This document shows, one piece after another, positions 11,262 through 22,350 of a stretch of DNA of 62,000 bases. Where the stretch lies: NCBI GenBank assembly GCA_014529385.2, contig CM043968.1:24556513-24618512 (forward strand). Reading direction: 5' to 3'. Every line of letters begins with the position of its first letter. The stretch's first letter is position 1. The notes beneath the pieces were generated by a model. That model did no database searches, had not been told where the DNA came from, and was given only the letters and a program-made list of their open reading frames with translations. Source of the stretch: Adiantum capillus-veneris. Its lineage: Eukaryota; Streptophyta; Polypodiopsida; Polypodiales; Pteridaceae. Made by a program: the position numbers and the translations under genes.

Positions 11262-12150
11262 GAACTTTCCTGTAGAAGTATGTACATTATTATTATACGG
11301 ATATTCTACAAGGGGTAGGTATTCTCCTATTGTGAGAGTTGATCTACTTCTGTAACATAGGTTTGTAGTAGATCTAGAATTGTAAGGTTTGCTATTTCAC
11401 TTTGGCCATCCATTTGTGGGTGATATGCAGAGGAGAAATTTAACCTTGTACCTAGATTCTCAAAGAGACCCTTCCAAAAATTATTGGTCATTCTAGGATC
11501 TTTGTTTGACACCATGGATGTTTGCAAGCCATGGTACTTGAATATCTGAGATATGAAGAGAGTTGCCATTTGATGTGCCTTTAGTCTTTTTGACATGTAT
11601 AAAATGTGCTTGTTTGCTAAACCTGTCGACTATTGTCCATATTACTATATTCCCATGGATAGACTTGGGCAATCCAAAGATAAAATCCATGGATATGCTC
11701 TCTCATGGTGAATTAGGAATTGGCAATGCCTGAAGCAATCCAGGTTGCTTCCCTATATCATACTTCATCTTTTGACACACTACACATTTTGAAACATACT
11801 CTTATGTCTACGTTCATAGTGGGCCAATAGAAGTAGGTTTCTACTCTCCAAAGAGTAGGTTCAATCCCTCTATGCCCTACATAAGGAGGAGCATGGGATT
11901 CGTACATTACTTTCTCACGAAGTGAGTTAGTAACATATAGCCTATTGCCATAGAGGAGGTAACCATCCTGCAAGGTGAATGGTTCCTCTTTCTTCACTGG
12001 CTTTAGAGATTTTTGGGCTATAGAGCTGTGATGGACCCACTTTCTATAATTCTTGTTTAGGTTGACTAGTGTGAGGTGGTCCATCTTAGGCTATAGTTCT
12101 GGATTCCTGAAAATGGCTATCATGGTCTTTAGACTTTGCCGATTATAGGA
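11262..12150 (-). pseudogene. Ty3/gypsy integrase fragment, same family as the 57-62 kb element
   Basis: Minus-strand pieces parallel the integrase of the element at the right end of the window. They include the zinc-finger region (YESHAPPYVGHRGIEPTLWR, 11758-12084), MDFIFGLPKSIHGN then VDRFSKQAHF (11493-11690), and DPRMTNNFWKGLFENLGTRL with YHPQMDGQSEIANLT (11327-11596). The second catalytic Asp context reads SNKDPRM where SDRDPRM is found at 61.6 kb, so one acidic residue is lost, and the frame is broken. No LTRs flank it. It is an isolated, decayed piece of pol. Confidence 0.85.
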
Positions 12151-12659
12151 TTGCAGGTTAATCCATCTTTACTTACCTAAATAATTTTTTAGGTACACAC
12201 TCAAGATAAGATGATTGCTCCCATGAGAGTCATCCATGACCCACTGAAACACACAAGGATAATGGAACAAATTACACAATACCTAAAGGATCACCCCCCT
12301 AAAACATCCCATTCCCATAGAACTAGACCTTTTCTTGCTAGAAAGCCAAAAGGCAATGTAATCTCTTATTCAAAATAAACCCTAGACTTTCTAATTCTTC
12401 AAACTTTTGTTACAGGCCTTATTCCTCTCCTAAGGTCTTGAGTTAGCTTCAGAACCTCTTTCTGTGGCTTCCCTTGTCCTTCGATGTATAAGAAACTTGG
12501 ATCCATCACTACTTATCTATGATTCTGCCCTTGCAATTGAGAAAAAAATGTCTATGCTCTCCTTCAATGACTGGTCAAAATTTGGTTGGTTTAGACAAAG
12601 ATACTCCTGATGGATTAGCTATGATCTCTCAATACATCGCCTAACTACCTATATTAGCT

Positions 12660-14023
12660 TTGCAATACAATCAAGATCTTGCTCAATTTTCTTCTTCTGA
12701 TGTTGAACTGGCTAATTTTCTTAAGAAGTTATGTGGCTTCAATCCTACTTTCGTTAGTACCCCTAGTACTCCTATTGTCCCACAAAATGGTGGCCTCTTT
12801 TGTAGAGACAATGCCACTCTGGAAGCTGTTAAAGAATTCCAAAATAAATTATGCACCCTCAATGACTCTACCCGTTTAGAGATGTTTCCTAAAGTCTCAA
12901 AAGTCTTCCCTTTTCTACCAGTCAGACAAATTGAAGTTGAGTCTTTTGGAGTAGACCATCAGCTATGGCTTCTTCCCAAACAAAGCCTTTTCAGCACCCA
13001 TACTCAATGAAACTTGGGTCTATCTTGCCAACCTACCTGCTTCTACAATCAAGGATTGGAGACTCAAAGTACTAAAAGGTGGACAATGTATGGACAAAGG
13101 GGAGCTCATTAAGGCCCCTTTTAACCTTACTTTCATTGATCACTCTAAATGTGCTTCCAATTCAAATGAACCCTACAAATTGCCTCAAGAGTACTCGCAT
13201 CTACCGGAGGAACATTGGGCAGCGACTAAGGAAGTTGTGGCCAGGAACCTTTGCTACAAGCACCATTCAAGGAAGTCAGATTTATTAAAGTACATCACTC
13301 TAGAGTAGCTACGTGAGGAGGTTCTTGAGCAAGAACTTTCCTATCCAGTACTCAAATGGCTAACAATAGAAAAGAAAAAAAATGATGCCATCAATTCTAT
13401 TAGATGACGAGGGAAGCTACAAAGACGCATATCTTTCAGAATGGATCACAAAACAAATCAAGGACGCTAGACTTGAATATAAAGAGAAATTTATGCGGGA
13501 GAAAAAACAAGCAATCACAATGAATTCATTTGCTCCCATCCACCTTCAAATCGACCCAACATATTGTCCAATCATCAAGAGGAGATGGTGGGTTCATTTC
13601 GAGCAACTGCTTGTATCTCACCCAACATGACTAAATTACCTAGTATTCCCCAAACCATGAGAGGCACCTTCACTTTCCCACATGAGGAAGGCCATAAAGC
13701 AAATGATTAGCCTGGTTCGAGGAAAGCCAAATATCGCATGCAAGATGATGCTAAAAATAAGCTATATGCTCTCAACATGCATCAACACGTTCATGAACAC
13801 AGAGGCCACTAAAGTCAAATGGACTTCATTCTTGGAGGGCTACAAGGGCTTGATCTTCAATTTGAATGATACCCCCAAGATGAAGGCAATTTACGAACTA
13901 TTCTCAAGGATCATGTTCCTCCCTAGCCGTGCTACATGCAAACCTTTCAGGAAGCATTCTATACGGGCTTCTTTGAGATGGACTCCACCATGTTCATGTC
14001 CATCTGCAATGATCTCAGATTAA
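12660..14023 (+). pseudogene. Decayed unrecognised ORF of an LTR element
   Basis: Three consecutive plus-strand reading stretches look like remnants of one long protein: 12660-12950 (YNQDLAQFSSSDVELANFLK...), 13079-13308 then 13380-13630 (LLDDEGSYKDAYLSEWITK...), and 13682-14023. Frameshifts and an in-frame TAG at ~13306 separate them. I recognise no gag, protease, RT or integrase motif. Its position upstream of a polypurine tract and LTR-like start at 14201-14211 suggests it is the internal ORF of a non-autonomous LTR element. Confidence 0.4.
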
Positions 14024-14200
14024 GGTTTTTGGCATACATTCTACACGAATGAGAAAACCCCTTAACCAGAATCTACAAGCCACAAGAAGAAGACCAAGTG
14101 CAACAGATGATGTTGGCATTTCAACAGTATGTCAACGAGCAAAAGCAAAGGAAGCCCCTGTGAAAAGATTGAAGTCTTGTCAAGGACAACAAGAAGCCAC

Positions 14201-14560
14201 GAGGGGGGAGTGTTGAAGCAAAGGAGCCCAATCACACCAATCCAGATGGGCCAGTCAAACCTTTTTCCCTCATTTATTTTCCGCCGAAGCCGGTGTTGTA
14301 AATCCTGAACTCATTAGAGTCTGATTATTTTCAAACCATTATGTACTTAGTGAAGAGGCTAGATGCCAAAGCCCATCACATTTTTGAAGTAACTATCCCT
14401 TTCTAGAAAAAACCCAATTTTCCACCTTAAGTATATAAGCCAAAATTTGTAATTATTAAGGGATGTTTTTTTTTTGGAGCTCATGTAGTGAGAGTATGCC
14501 TACGCTTGTACGCTCACTACTCTTTGTACGGGTAAGAATGTTAACAAAACTTCATGTGTT
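14201..14560 (+). repeat. Polypurine tract and probable 3' LTR
   Basis: GAGGGGGGAG (14201-14210) is directly followed by TGTTGAAGCA, a canonical PPT-LTR junction. A TATA-like AAGTATATAAGCC lies ~220 bp into the LTR. The 3' LTR end is not defined (a possible TTAACA end lies near 14540), and no matching 5' LTR is visible upstream in the window. Confidence 0.5.
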
Positions 14561-15582
14561 TTTTCCTCATGCTCATGGCATCATGTACATGTTCAATGTG
14601 CTATGTTTGAGTGTGTGTGTGTGCGACGCAATGAGCGGTTTAAGCTCTAGGTCACCTAGTGTGTTTAACTGCTCATTTTGTGTTGCTAATGGTGTTTTAA
14701 GTGAAACTGAGCATGGACAGAGGTAAGTAGGCCTTAAGAGGAGCCAAACAACCCCTCATTCTTCATTTTTGTGAAGTTGAGAGGTGGTAGGTTTTGATGT
14801 TGGAAACCTATTCCCTATAGCCAAGAGACCCCCAATCTCAAGTTTCATGTCATTTGGAGTTGATTTGACCCCTTTACGACCATTTGAATGTTAGTTAGAC
14901 CACATGGGAGACTTAGGAATTTTCCACTTAGTTGCTTCCTTGTAGTAACACCTCTCTCCTCAGTGCATTGTCACATAGGACTTTGCATTTGATGTTTCCA
15001 TGCACTAGTCGGCTCGGCTACGGCGCGCCGACTAGTTGGGTCGGTTACGTCCTTGGATTGACATTATCATGCTGGCTTGAGTTCTCTCTACGCTACATTG
15101 TTCGATTGCGGCGATCCACTAACAATTCCTTAAAATTATGTACCTCAAAATGTATTTTAAATTAGAATGAATTTTTAATTATGTAACCTCAAAAGCATTC
15201 ATGAGATGTTGGCTTGGGTTTCTTTGACATTCATTGATGTTTTGATTTTTTTCCAAGCTATAGCTTGCTCTCTATTTAGAGCCCTACTAACTCACCAAAA
15301 TTGTTGGGAGATTTTATCGATTGTAACAGATTCACAAAGACTTGTTGGTTTTCTTTTCCATTTTTTGGGTGAAAATGTCTCATCATGTTGGTTTCCATTG
15401 ATATTTATCTCAATGTCATGCCCTCAAGATTGTATGATTTTTGTTTAAAACAATAAAGTGCAGTCTTGTCTCCCAGTTGATTCACAACCCTATAAATAGA
15501 TCAACCTGGCTTAGGGTTATCATCCTTACAATGAGAAATAGGCCAAGGGATATGGGTAAGGATTCTAGATCCTCTTTCTCAC
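14561..15582. other. Unassigned sequence left of the large gypsy element
   Basis: No coding sequence or structured repeat recognised. CCCTATAAATAG at ~15490 looks like an LTR or promoter TATA box, so part of this may belong to the LTR that starts at 14211. Confidence 0.3.
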
Positions 15583-15844
15583 TGTGCGCTTTGCTGCACG
15601 TGTCAAAGACTGGGAACTTACCAAAACACCGTGTGCGATCCACGAATGGCTACAAGCACACAACTAGAAGATCCTAGCAAGCTCAAAGGAGCAAGGGTGT
15701 GTCACTCACCGCTCAATGCTTCCATCGTGAGGGATCCTGTGCCGCAAAGAAGAAGGAGCCACCGTCGTCGCCGTGCTCAACCGCCTCGCCGCCGCCGATG
15801 CCACCACAATGGTCGATCACTCTCTCTCTCTCTCTCTCTCTCTG

Positions 15845-15900
<56 letters not shown>

Positions 15901-16188
15901 AAACGAAGGAGAAGAAGATAGAGAAGGAGCAAGAACACTTCTTAGCTTGCACCTCCAAGAATGAGGATTTTTAGGTCAAATGGACCTTTTATAAGAGTTT
16001 GATCCATTCACACATGGAAGCCCACAATGTCCGATCGTTGCAAAACTACTATAAAAATAAGATAAGTGATGCGCTTCTCATCCACGATCACCTATACACC
16101 TATTGGACTGAATAGTCCAGTCCATGACTCAATCAAATAAATGATAAGGCGTCCGTCAAAGGTGATAGGGTGTCCGTGACGGTTAACA
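15583..16188 (-). repeat. 3' LTR of the large gypsy element
   Basis: 606 bp. Shares most of its sequence with 34741-35396. Holds a (TC)n tract (15821-15843) followed by (CA)n (15846-15898). Confidence 0.92.
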
Positions 16189-16203
16189 TGCCCCCCTTCC
16201 TGA
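16189..16203 (-). promoter_or_regulatory. Polypurine tract
   Basis: On the minus strand CAGGAAGGGGGGCA runs directly into the LTR start TGTTAACC. This sets the 3' LTR boundary. Confidence 0.88.
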
Positions 16204-18385
16204 TGTAGATTTTATCCTCGGAAGCTATTGAGATGAAGCCCGTTCGTAGAGGTGGAAGAGCATCGAGATTGAATGTCCTTAGCCTTCTTCAATCACTGCA
16301 AAATCAACTAAAATTGGCATAGTAATTGCATTCTCATATACAATTAAAAAGCATATGTAGTTGTAGGCACACAAAAAACAAGTATGGGGTCACTAATTTA
16401 CCGGTCGAAAGGCACTAGAAGTTAACTATTAATACCATGGGCAAACTTCTCAATTCTCTTTGGTCAAGTAAGTTGTTTAATCACAAGAGCAAAGTATTTC
16501 ATGTCCGAGGGCTGACTAGAGGCTATACCTAGAAGACCTTGTAGTTAAGCTACGATAAAAAGAATTGCTTATGAAATCATCGCCTGAATTATTTTCTTTG
16601 TTTGACCCCCCAAAGTTTTTTCACATTGATTCAATTTTAATGTGTGTGCTTATTTTGTATGCCTTGGGCTTTTTGCTTTTCAAGGAAAAACGCTCACACT
16701 GGGAACCTCTAGGGCTCTAGTACCATAGGCAATATATGTGAGTGAAGTACCAAATCAATCTAGGATTTCTCTTCCAGCTTAAGATTTTACACTATGGCAC
16801 TTTTGATTTTTTCTGTTTGTTCGTTTTCAACATTTCAATTTTGTAACTTTGGGGGGTCATATGACACTGTTACCCTCCCCATGTTCCTCTCACTAGTAAA
16901 CTCCCTTTATAATACTTAAGCTAAAGGTCAATAGGGACTAAGTCCACTAGAAAGACCTAGTATATTGCACAGAATGCTGCTTAGATTGGATTAAGAACCT
17001 AAAGTAACCATTGATTATTAGGAAGGCACGTTCCATGGTATTAAAAGAAGATCTCTTACGCCTAACTTGGTCAAACTAGCTTAGTTAGATTGCTTGATTC
17101 TTAAACCTAGACAAGGGATTATGACATAAAATTATATTGAATCTAATGTTTAATCTAAGCAAATGTGTTGAATATTGTGCTACCAATCACATTTAAAGCA
17201 GACAAACATGGATGCAAAAAAAGACAAGAGGCAATGCTAATGAACAAGAAACACCTGTTCGTGTTGATGATCGCACTCGATTCAAAGAGTGAACGAGGGA
17301 AATATTCCATGAATTTCAAAATTTTAATAACAACAACGCGTTCTTGTACACACTAGAAAACACAAGGAATACCTTTAGGAGACACATCAGTGGGAAGAGG
17401 CACCAACCTTTATTGAACACAATCAAACAACATAAAGAACCTAACCTAATTATTTGCATCCCCCTAGAGAGTCAAGGGAGTAGGACATTGAATAGATGGG
17501 CGGATAGCCCTAGGTCTAAACCCCTATTCTCATCATTGTCGAGAAAAACAAACTCATCATCCGTGAGACCATATGTGCTATCCGTGTAATCATGTAACTC
17601 TTCCTCATCATTAGAGACACAAATCTTCACTAAGAACGTCACTAGACATCTATAGTCATCTTGGTCAAATGGGTAAGTTTGTGCAATCGGAGAGATGCTC
17701 TCTACTAAGTAGGGATCAGTCGTGGTCAAGAAACGTATCAGCCATTCTAGTTCCTCAAAATTCTTCTCACACGCTAGCGTATCTACCAATTCCCATTCAT
17801 AGGCAAGCACCGGGTAGACTATGTGAAACACTTGTGAAGATGATGGTTAGTGTGCAAATATTATAAGGGTCATGTCAAAAGGTCGTGTTCTTGTGCATAA
17901 TGTGTTTTTATGATTTTGGGTCATGTACTAGAACTTGTAGGTTTCTAGCTTTTTGTTTGGTGGCTCTTGCTCTTTTACTTTTTTATTTTTGTTTTTTTGA
18001 GTATAGGGCTATATATATATACATTCCCTAAGATTAGGAGATTGAGAGGTCAGGTAGGAAGGTTAAGAGGGGAGCAAGTGAATGATGGATGTCAGCAAAC
18101 ACTCCCCCCCTTCCTTGGGTAGATCATAACTTTTGGAACGATGTCGTCACCTTTTGAAACCAATTGTTCCAAGTTGTTAGGGGTGAAGACTTTGACCAAT
18201 AGTTTTCGATCGTGTCCAATAAGATGTTATATAGCACTTTCCCACAAACACTATTTAGCTCAATAGGGTATCATAGAGGTGTGTTAGAGTCTAACCAATC
18301 ATCCTCTGTTTCAACGTGAAATGCATATGTAACTCCAAGTTTGGCCTCTCGTTGGTGTCTTATATGTTGTTGTCGCTCCTTAGCC
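16204..18385 (-). other. 3' internal region of the gypsy element
   Basis: Between integrase and the polypurine tract. Contains a 119-codon minus-strand ORF (17831-17472; ends in an acidic region with DNDENRGLDLGLSAHLFN) that I do not recognise, and a second PPT-like sequence (AAGGAAGGGGGGGAG on the minus strand, ~18105-18119). No second LTR copy was found to match the latter. Long 3' regions with unknown ORFs are usual in Tat/Athila elements. Confidence 0.45.
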
Positions 18386-19790
18386 TCAGCTTGAGCTTGT
18401 ATCTTCTTCAATTCTGCTTGTGCCTTGGTTGCTTTTTTTATTATGGATGGAACATAGCTCCTCTTGGCTTAAAAGGATCATAATATCTTTTAAATATGTT
18501 CTCATTGAGGAATCCAACGGTTTCAACTCCATCAAGAGTTTCCACACGAATGGTACCTTGTGGGGTGATTTCACATACTCTATATGGTACTTTTTCCTCA
18601 GATTTCTACTTTTTCTTCTTGTTTTGTACTCCATACATAAGGACTTTATCCCCAACCTTGATATCTTTGTTCTTTAGATGACGGTCAAACCATTTCTTCC
18701 TCCTATCTTTCTCCACAAGTTCATTTTGCACAGCCATTTGCCTTTCTTTGGCTAACCTCTCAAGAATATATAAACGCTCAACTAAAGGGTTATCATCCCA
18801 ACCTTCTTGTGAAGCTACCCGTAGACTAAGAATTACAAACTCCCATGGCATAACTTCTTCTTGGCCATCTACCATTTTGAATGGTGTTCAATTAATACCC
18901 ACTTTGTAAGAAGTACGATAAGCCCATAGAGCTGATATCAACTTCAAATCCCAATCTATGCGATGAGCTTCCACTGTTTTGATCAAGATATGAATTAAGA
19001 TCTTGTTAGTGCTCTTAGCTTGGCCATTTGCTTGTGGATAATAAGGCGTGGACTTATGGTGGGCTATCATGAAGCTTGTTGTGAGTTCCTTTATGACTCC
19101 ATTTATAAAATGAGTACCATTTTCACTCACAATCTTAAAGGGACAACCAAATCTTGTAATAATATTCTCAAAGAGAAACTTATCGGTTGACCTTGCATCA
19201 GCCTTGTGTGTCGCCCTGGCCTCCGTCCACTTTGTCACATAGTCAGTGGCAACAATAATATATCGAGATTGAGTGTTACGAGCTGCTGAACTAATTGGGC
19301 CTACAAAGTCTAAACCCCACTCTTCAAATGGTTGAGTCACCTTAATAGGATGTAAGGGCATCTTATCCTTTAATAGTATGATCTTGTAACGTTGGCATTC
19401 ATCACATCCTTTTGCAAAAAGTGATGCATCTTTAAATAAGGTAGGCCACCAATAGCTTGATTGCAACACCTTTCTAGCAGTTAGTTCTCTTGAGAAATGT
19501 CCTTTGACTATACCCATGTGAGCTTCTTGTAGTATGTATAAAGATTCATCCTCACGAGTACAATGTCTAAGAATATCGTGCTTCTCTACCTTGTAGAGAG
19601 TTCCTGCAATTAGAGAATAAGGTTCACATTCTTTTAAAAATTTTTGAGCTATATCCTTACAAAGCTCCTTGGGTGGAAAACCGTTAACTAAAAATTTAAC
19701 AATCTTCTCACTCTATTCAGGCATGGTCTCTACGAGGAATAGGAAGTATTGGGCAATTCATCATCAATTCCAGTAGGGGCTTCAAAATTG
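18386..19790 (-). pseudogene. Gypsy integrase (catalytically dead)
   Basis: Minus-strand integrase. HMGIVKGHFSREL through GCDECQRYK is the H2C2 zinc-binding domain. The core follows, with GLDFVGPI (first Asp). The second acidic position reads IVSENGTHF, where the family has SDNGTHF, and the third reads QANGQAKSTNK, where QANGQAESTNK is expected. So the DDE triad is D-E-K. The C-terminal part, MVDGQEEVMPWEFV through KWFDRHLKNKDIKVGDKVLM (18875-18606), follows after a stop. Upstream sequence (19790-19520) with many frame breaks is the linker after RNase H. Confidence 0.88.
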
Positions 19791-19804
19791 GGTATGCGAG
19801 ACAA

Positions 19805-20199
19805 ATGATACACTCCAAAATCGGTTATAAAAGCAGTTTTAGCTTGGTCCTCTAGTGCAATTGTGATTTGATTGTATCCAGAGTACCCATTAAAAATCTA
19901 TAAGCTTCCTTCCCTGCGAGTCTTTCAAGCACATGTTTCGAATATGGCAAGGGGTGATGATCTCTCCTAGTGGCAGCATTGATCTTCTTGAGATCCGCAC
20001 ACACTCTGACTTTCCCATTATTTTTTGGCACAATAACTATTGGAGACACCCATTCTCAGTGCTCAATAGGGTATATGAATCTGCATCATTTCAATCTCTT
20101 CTTGAACAATCTTTGTATACTTAGTATTCATTGGGTAGGGTCGTTTCTGGACTGGTTTAGCCATGGTATTCATGGGAATTGTGTGTTGCACCACGGAAG
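19805..20199 (-). pseudogene. Gypsy reverse transcriptase, 3' half with internal deletion
   Basis: Minus-strand RT fingers: SPIVIVPKNNGKVRVCADLKKIN and RRDHHPLPYSKHVLERLAGK. After one frame change it reads YSGYNQITIALEDQAKTAFI then TDFGVYHLSRIPNFEAPTG. The jump from FGVY directly to HLSRIPN (a motif that normally follows RNase H) near 19809 shows that the RT palm with the catalytic Asp pair, the thumb and RNase H have been deleted. The upstream half of RT lies on the other side of the CACTA insertion. Confidence 0.82.
20197..20199. other. Target-site duplication AAG (left copy)
   Basis: AAG immediately before CACTA at 20200; the matching AAG is at 30006-30008. A 3-bp duplication is the hallmark of CACTA transposition. 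Confidence 0.93.
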
Positions 20200-20370
20200 C
20201 ACTACAACAAAAAAAGCTGTCATCGACGCATATATCGACGCACCACGTCGATATCTGCGTCGATATAGACGTCCCTGTGAACCTGTCGCTATTTGCATTG
20301 ATATTTGCGTGGAAAGGCTTTATTTGCGACGCCGATATCGACGTAAATAGCGACGCAGATATCGACGACC
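20200..20370. repeat. CACTA left terminus: TIR and subterminal motifs
   Basis: After CACTACAACA, motifs of the form (TA)TATCGACGC / GCGTCGATA occur about eight times in both orientations to ~20367. In En/Spm such subterminal motifs are bound by TNPA; binding here is inference. Confidence 0.8.
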
Positions 20371-20389
20371 ATAACAGAAATTTTTTTTC

Positions 20390-20475
20390 TTGGGCAGAGG
20401 GCAGGTAGCTTGGCCTGTGCCCAGTGAAAAGATGGACACAGCCACCACAGCCAGACTTCCTGCCCTCTGTCCAAG
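20390..20475. repeat. Short inverted repeat inside the CACTA
   Basis: CTTGGGCAGAGGGCAGG (20390-20406) pairs with CCTGCCCTCTGTCCAAG (20459-20475) with one mismatch and a ~52-bp loop. Confidence 0.7.
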
Positions 20476-20629
20476 AAAGCGAGCAACACCAAAATCAATT
20501 GTGCTCCCGCAGAAATTTCGGCAGAGTTCCCTTTCTTTTTACATAAACTTTTCAAAAAAAAAAAAATCATGTATACGTCTCCTACATGCTATCCATGTAG
20601 GATCTCACATGAGATTTAAGGCCAATGAC

Positions 20630-20900
20630 CATAACGAACCATAACCATAACTTAAAAGCATAACCATAACTTAAAACCATAACCGACCAATATAACCACT
20701 TTGATCATAACCAGAAACAAAATTAACAATAACCATAAGCATAACCAGAAAGTTAAGCATAACCATAAACAAAACCTGAACCATAACTATATATGTCTAT
20801 ACAAGAATATGAGAAATAACCATGTCTATACAATGACAATGACAATAACCATGAGGGTCAGGAAAACAATAACTGTCTGAACAATAATCATAACCATATA
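20630..20900. repeat. Degenerate CATAAC hexamer array
   Basis: CATAAC / ATAACCATAAC occurs about twenty times at irregular spacing in the 3' untranslated part of the CACTA element. Confidence 0.7.
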
Positions 20901-21301
20901 TATATGTCTATACAAAAGGAGACACAGAAGCGTGTCTGTGTCTCACAAAGCATATATATGAAATCCGGTCCATTGATGACTAGGCGTCACAACTTGCACA
21001 TAGGACAACTCACAAAGTTAGTATTGATATTACTTCACATTTACTTACTTAATTAAATCAACTCACACATATTAACGTCTCACCTCAAGCGATCAGTGAG
21101 ACTGTAAGGCTGCCCAGTCTACGGGCTCTCCTGAAGCATCAAGATCATTCAATACTTCATAGATACCTCTGCGATATCCATCTGACTCCTTCTAACGTGT
21201 CGGGGCTCGATGCATCGCAAGATTTTGCGTTTATACAAAAATCAAAGTAATAAGAATACATGATTCATCGCGTTTTAAGAAACGCTATAGTTAAGATTGG
21301 A

Positions 21302-22258
21302 TTAGAAACTCACAAACTCATAGCGAAAGGTGTCGAAGCCTCCGCTGCCAAGATGAGATGTCCCCCTGGTTGTCTGTCGTATCTGCGCGGCCTCACGCTG
21401 CTGTCTAAACCACGTGGCCGCTGTTCGCTCATCCTCCCTGATCTGCAGCCACGTCTCGTGTGGGATGCCCGAAGGCTTCGGCGAGCCGGTCGAAAGCCTT
21501 CCGAGCTGCATCTCGTCGATGTTTCACGGTGTCCCGTGCAACACCCTTCATCCATCTCCTCGGAACAACGTCAGAACCCGGAGCAGGCTGGTACTCTCTC
21601 AGCATAGTCTCCACTATGTAAGTGACTTTGTCCTTTTCTTGCTGATCCCAAGACGTCAGAATGATGGTCGAAAATTGTAGCTCCGCGAGCTGGTGAATCC
21701 GCTGTCTCATCTCAGTCCCGACTCTATCCATGTCAATAGAACCATCTGGCCATACAGTATAGAGCTTGGAGGCACTAGGATCGTGTGCCCCCCAAGGTGT
21801 CCGAGGTGTGCCAAGAGGTGTGTCGAGAGGTGTACCTGGGTAGGACGGGGGTCCTGAGCGAGGAGGGGTCGAAGCATCTGTGGACCCTCCTCCACAACAA
21901 CCACCATCTCCACCTGACGATCGTCGAGATCGACGAGTGCACTTGTGCTGCGAAGATGAGGACGTACCCGTCTCTGCCCCACCCCTAGGTGTCGAAGCGG
22001 CCGTGATGGGAGAAGCAGGCATCGTACCCATAGGCGTCCCCCCTCCCATAGGCATCCCCCCCCCATAGGTGTCCCCCCCCTAGGCGTCGAACCCTCGGGT
22101 GTGAAGCTCGGAGGCGTAGTAACCGTGCCTCTGGCTACCCAGTACTGAGAAGCCTCTGCCATTTGAGCAGGCGTCATCTGTGTAACAAAGCCAATGAATG
22201 CATCTGCACTCATAGAAGCGGGATCTGGAAACTGGTCTACCATACTAAAGTCCTGCAC
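21302..22258 (-). pseudogene. CACTA tnpA-like second gene
   Basis: Minus-strand reading begins MQDFSMVDQFPDPASMSADA and shifts frame at C/G homopolymers near 22040-22082. It continues through a Gly/Pro/Ser/Thr-rich linker into YTVWPDGSIDMDRVGTEMRQ, FSTIILTSWDQQEKD, and MKGVARDTVKHRRDAARKAF. A second shift near 21480 leads to IPHETWLQIREDERTAATWF, then RQQREAAQIRQTTRGTSHLG. The pattern (W...W...F..DIR-like region, then R..Q...R....H.GG) is that of the plant transposase (Ptta/En/Spm) domain of TNPA-type proteins, which bind subterminal repeats. At least two frameshifts make it non-functional as read. Confidence 0.75.
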
Positions 22259-22350
22259 AAATAAAGTAAAATAAAGCGTCAGAACACAGTTGTTTAAATT
22301 AACTTTAAGATTAATTTTAAATCAAATTCTTCACACAAACACTTACAAGC

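Noticed and set aside
18100-18120. Second polypurine tract as a 3' LTR start
   Set aside because: Looks like a PPT, but no matching LTR was found near 33.8-34.7 kb, while the 16.19-kb tract has a confirmed LTR pair.
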